Below, piece by piece: positions 5,160 to 5,717 of a stretch of 5,717 bases of DNA. This DNA comes from Neisseriales bacterium (GTDB lineage Bacteria > Pseudomonadota > Gammaproteobacteria > Burkholderiales > UBA11063). The position numbers and the translations under genes were made by a program. The notes under the pieces are model-generated. The model was not told the origin of the DNA. It was given only the letters and a program-made list of their open reading frames with translations, and made no database searches. Where the stretch lies: the NCBI GenBank assembly GCA_008017145.1, contig SSGY01000155.1:1-5717 (forward strand), written 5' to 3'. Position 1 is the first letter of the stretch, and the number at the start of each line of letters is the position of its first letter.

Positions 5160-5235
5160 GTTTTGTTTTTAGATTTTATTATTGCTTATTTTTATTTTTT
5201 GTTTTGTTCTGTTTTTTTGTCTTAATTTTTTGGAG
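5160..5235 (+). promoter_or_regulatory. T-rich leader and ribosome binding site of the small-gene cluster
   Basis: From 5160 to 5230 the plus strand is overwhelmingly T with short interruptions, an abrupt change from the GC-rich island. It ends in TGGAG (5231-5235), with GGAG six bases before the ATG at 5242. No convincing -35/-10 pair was found. The tract may melt easily or be a single-stranded leader, and could terminate transcription coming from the island. Confidence 0.4.
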
Positions 5236-5241
5236 TTAATT

Positions 5242-5532
5242 ATGGACAATCTAAATCATCAATTAATGGATGGCTTATACAAGTTACTGACAACTAAGCC
5301 TGTTGATTTTATCTTACAGCATAGCTTGTTAATTGGTTTTATTACGGGTGTAGTCTCATTAATGCCCTTTGCAATAAAGCGGATACCGCACGCAGTGATC
5401 TCAATTCTGGCAATCTTAATTACGTTTTTTATCAGTAACTCACTAGATCTAAGTTTTAATGAGGTTTTACATAGTGGCCAATCTTATTGGCAACTATGTA
5501 ATCGGCTGCATCTTTGGTTTTGTTATTGCTAA
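5242..5532 (+). CDS. Small membrane protein, two predicted transmembrane helices; C-terminus doubtful
   Basis: A 96-residue product with a strong ribosome site. Hydrophobic segments lie at about residues 27-45 (HSLLIGFITGVVSLMPFAI) and 51-65 (AVISILAILITFFIS), joined by a short basic turn KRIPH. No family recognised. The last 20 residues, rich in Cys, Trp and Leu/His, look like an out-of-frame reading, because the next frame over the same bases encodes a clean third membrane helix (see 5474-5581). Removing one T from the run at 5465-5468 would fuse the two into a continuous 112-residue protein with three helices. So this may be a complete gene overlapped by another, or a gene broken by a one-base change or using a frameshift. 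Its position behind the hairpin island suggests a virion or membrane component, but function is unknown. Confidence 0.6.
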   Translation: MDNLNHQLMDGLYKLLTTKPVDFILQHSLLIGFITGVVSLMPFAIKRIPHAVISILAILITFFISNSLDLSFNEVLHSGQSYWQLCNRLHLWFCYC

Positions 5533-5581
5533 TCTTATTCAACGTATTCGAGGAGAACATGATCATGTTACAAACAACTAA
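5474..5581 (+). CDS. Very short overlapping ORF, single membrane helix
   Basis: Read in the frame +1 to the previous gene. The GTG at 5474 with GAGG (5461-5464) nine bases upstream gives 35 residues. An ATG at 5459 without a ribosome site would give 40. The product has one membrane span (NLIGNYVIGCIFGFVIANLI) followed by a basic QRIRGE and a polar tail. It ends inside the next gene. Proteins of 30-40 residues with one span are typical minor coat proteins of filamentous phages, but no specific match is claimed. The alternative is that this is the true C-terminal third of the 5242 gene reached by a frameshift. Confidence 0.45.
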   Translation: MANLIGNYVIGCIFGFVIANLIQRIRGEHDHVTNN

Positions 5582-5717
5582 TCAACTAATGGAGTATTCA
5601 GTTGCTACAGGCTACTTAATGAATAACATGGGTTATCTGATTGCAGCTGGCGGCTTATCCTATAACCTGCCGCAGTTATTCAAGCTTAAATCGGAAGCTG
5701 GTTATACTGTGCGGGCG
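5565..5717 (+). CDS. Start of an unrecognised small protein, runs off the right edge
   Basis: 51 codons are visible and the frame is open to the end. AGGAG (5551-5555) lies nine bases before the ATG at 5565. A second ATG at 5559 would be only three bases away and is less likely. The gene overlaps the preceding ORF by 17 bases, so translational coupling is probable. The visible sequence begins with a polar MLQTTNQ, has a mildly hydrophobic Gly-rich stretch MGYLIAAGGLSY (22-33) and then a Lys-containing segment. No family recognised. Confidence 0.6.
   Translation, partial: MLQTTNQLMEYSVATGYLMNNMGYLIAAGGLSYNLPQLFKLKSEAGYTVRA

Larger units (their letters stand above)
3189..5717 (+). mobile_element. 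Left part of a putative integrated phage or small replicon
   Basis: The boundary is inferred from the end of tRNA-Leu. Inside are a winged-helix initiator-like gene, a GC-rich hairpin block of about 600 bases without convincing genes, and tightly packed very small genes for hydrophobic proteins, all on the plus strand. Hand counts of single 60-base lines give about 32% GC within the initiator gene (3481-3540) against 55-57% in the island (4681-4800, 4981-5040) and 37% in queG (2521-2580). Two or three element genes share the start context GGAGT(T)AAT. Neither an integrase nor a structural hallmark gene is in view, and the element runs past the right edge. Confidence 0.5.

Noticed and set aside
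4602..5172. Open frames of 70-103 codons at 4602-4814, 4820-5122, 4861-5172 (plus) and 4685-4906 (minus)
   Set aside because: They overlap one another in different frames, lack ribosome sites and read as Cys/Arg/Ser-rich sequence without domain character. They arise from few stop codons in GC-rich hairpin DNA.

Overview
The window joins two different kinds of DNA. Positions 1 to about 3188 are ordinary chromosome of an AT-rich Gram-negative bacterium. From about 3189 to the right edge it looks like the beginning of a small integrated replicon or virus. The chromosomal part carries amiC and tsaE on the minus strand, queG diverging from them on the plus strand, and then a tRNA-Leu. A divergent queG / tsaE-amiC block is typical of Beta- and Gammaproteobacteria. 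With low GC and a Tat-type AmiC, a low-GC betaproteobacterium is my best guess, but no marker here fixes the genus.

Region by region: 1-96 has no recognisable gene. 97-1455 (minus) is amiC, a septal murein amidase, translationally overlapped by tsaE at 1419-1892 (minus), a tRNA t6A-synthesis ATPase. 1917-3005 (plus) is queG, the last enzyme of queuosine synthesis. 3059-3087 is a near-consensus promoter for tRNA-Leu(UAG) at 3104-3188, whose CCA is encoded. tsaE, queG and the tRNA all concern tRNA structure or modification, while amiC acts in cell division. tsaE and amiC form one transcription unit.

Directly after the tRNA 3' end the character changes. A 170-base leader holds several short inverted and direct repeats. 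It is followed by a 371-residue winged-helix protein (3358-4473) that resembles phage or plasmid replication-initiation proteins. Then comes a GC-rich island of roughly 600 bases (about 4559-5150) with no convincing gene but packed with hairpins, including a 129-base inverted repeat (4732-4860) and a run of small hairpins with T-N-G-G loops. A T-rich leader follows, then three very small overlapping genes, at least two of them for membrane proteins (5242-5532, 5474-5581, and 5565 to the edge).

The layout of initiator, structured non-coding block and closely packed tiny membrane-protein genes next to a tRNA 3' end fits a small temperate virus or mobile replicon integrated at tRNA-Leu. No integrase, packaging ATPase or major capsid gene lies inside the window, so the class of element is open. 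The most interesting unexplained object is the hairpin-rich island, which could be a replication origin and packaging region or a large structured RNA.
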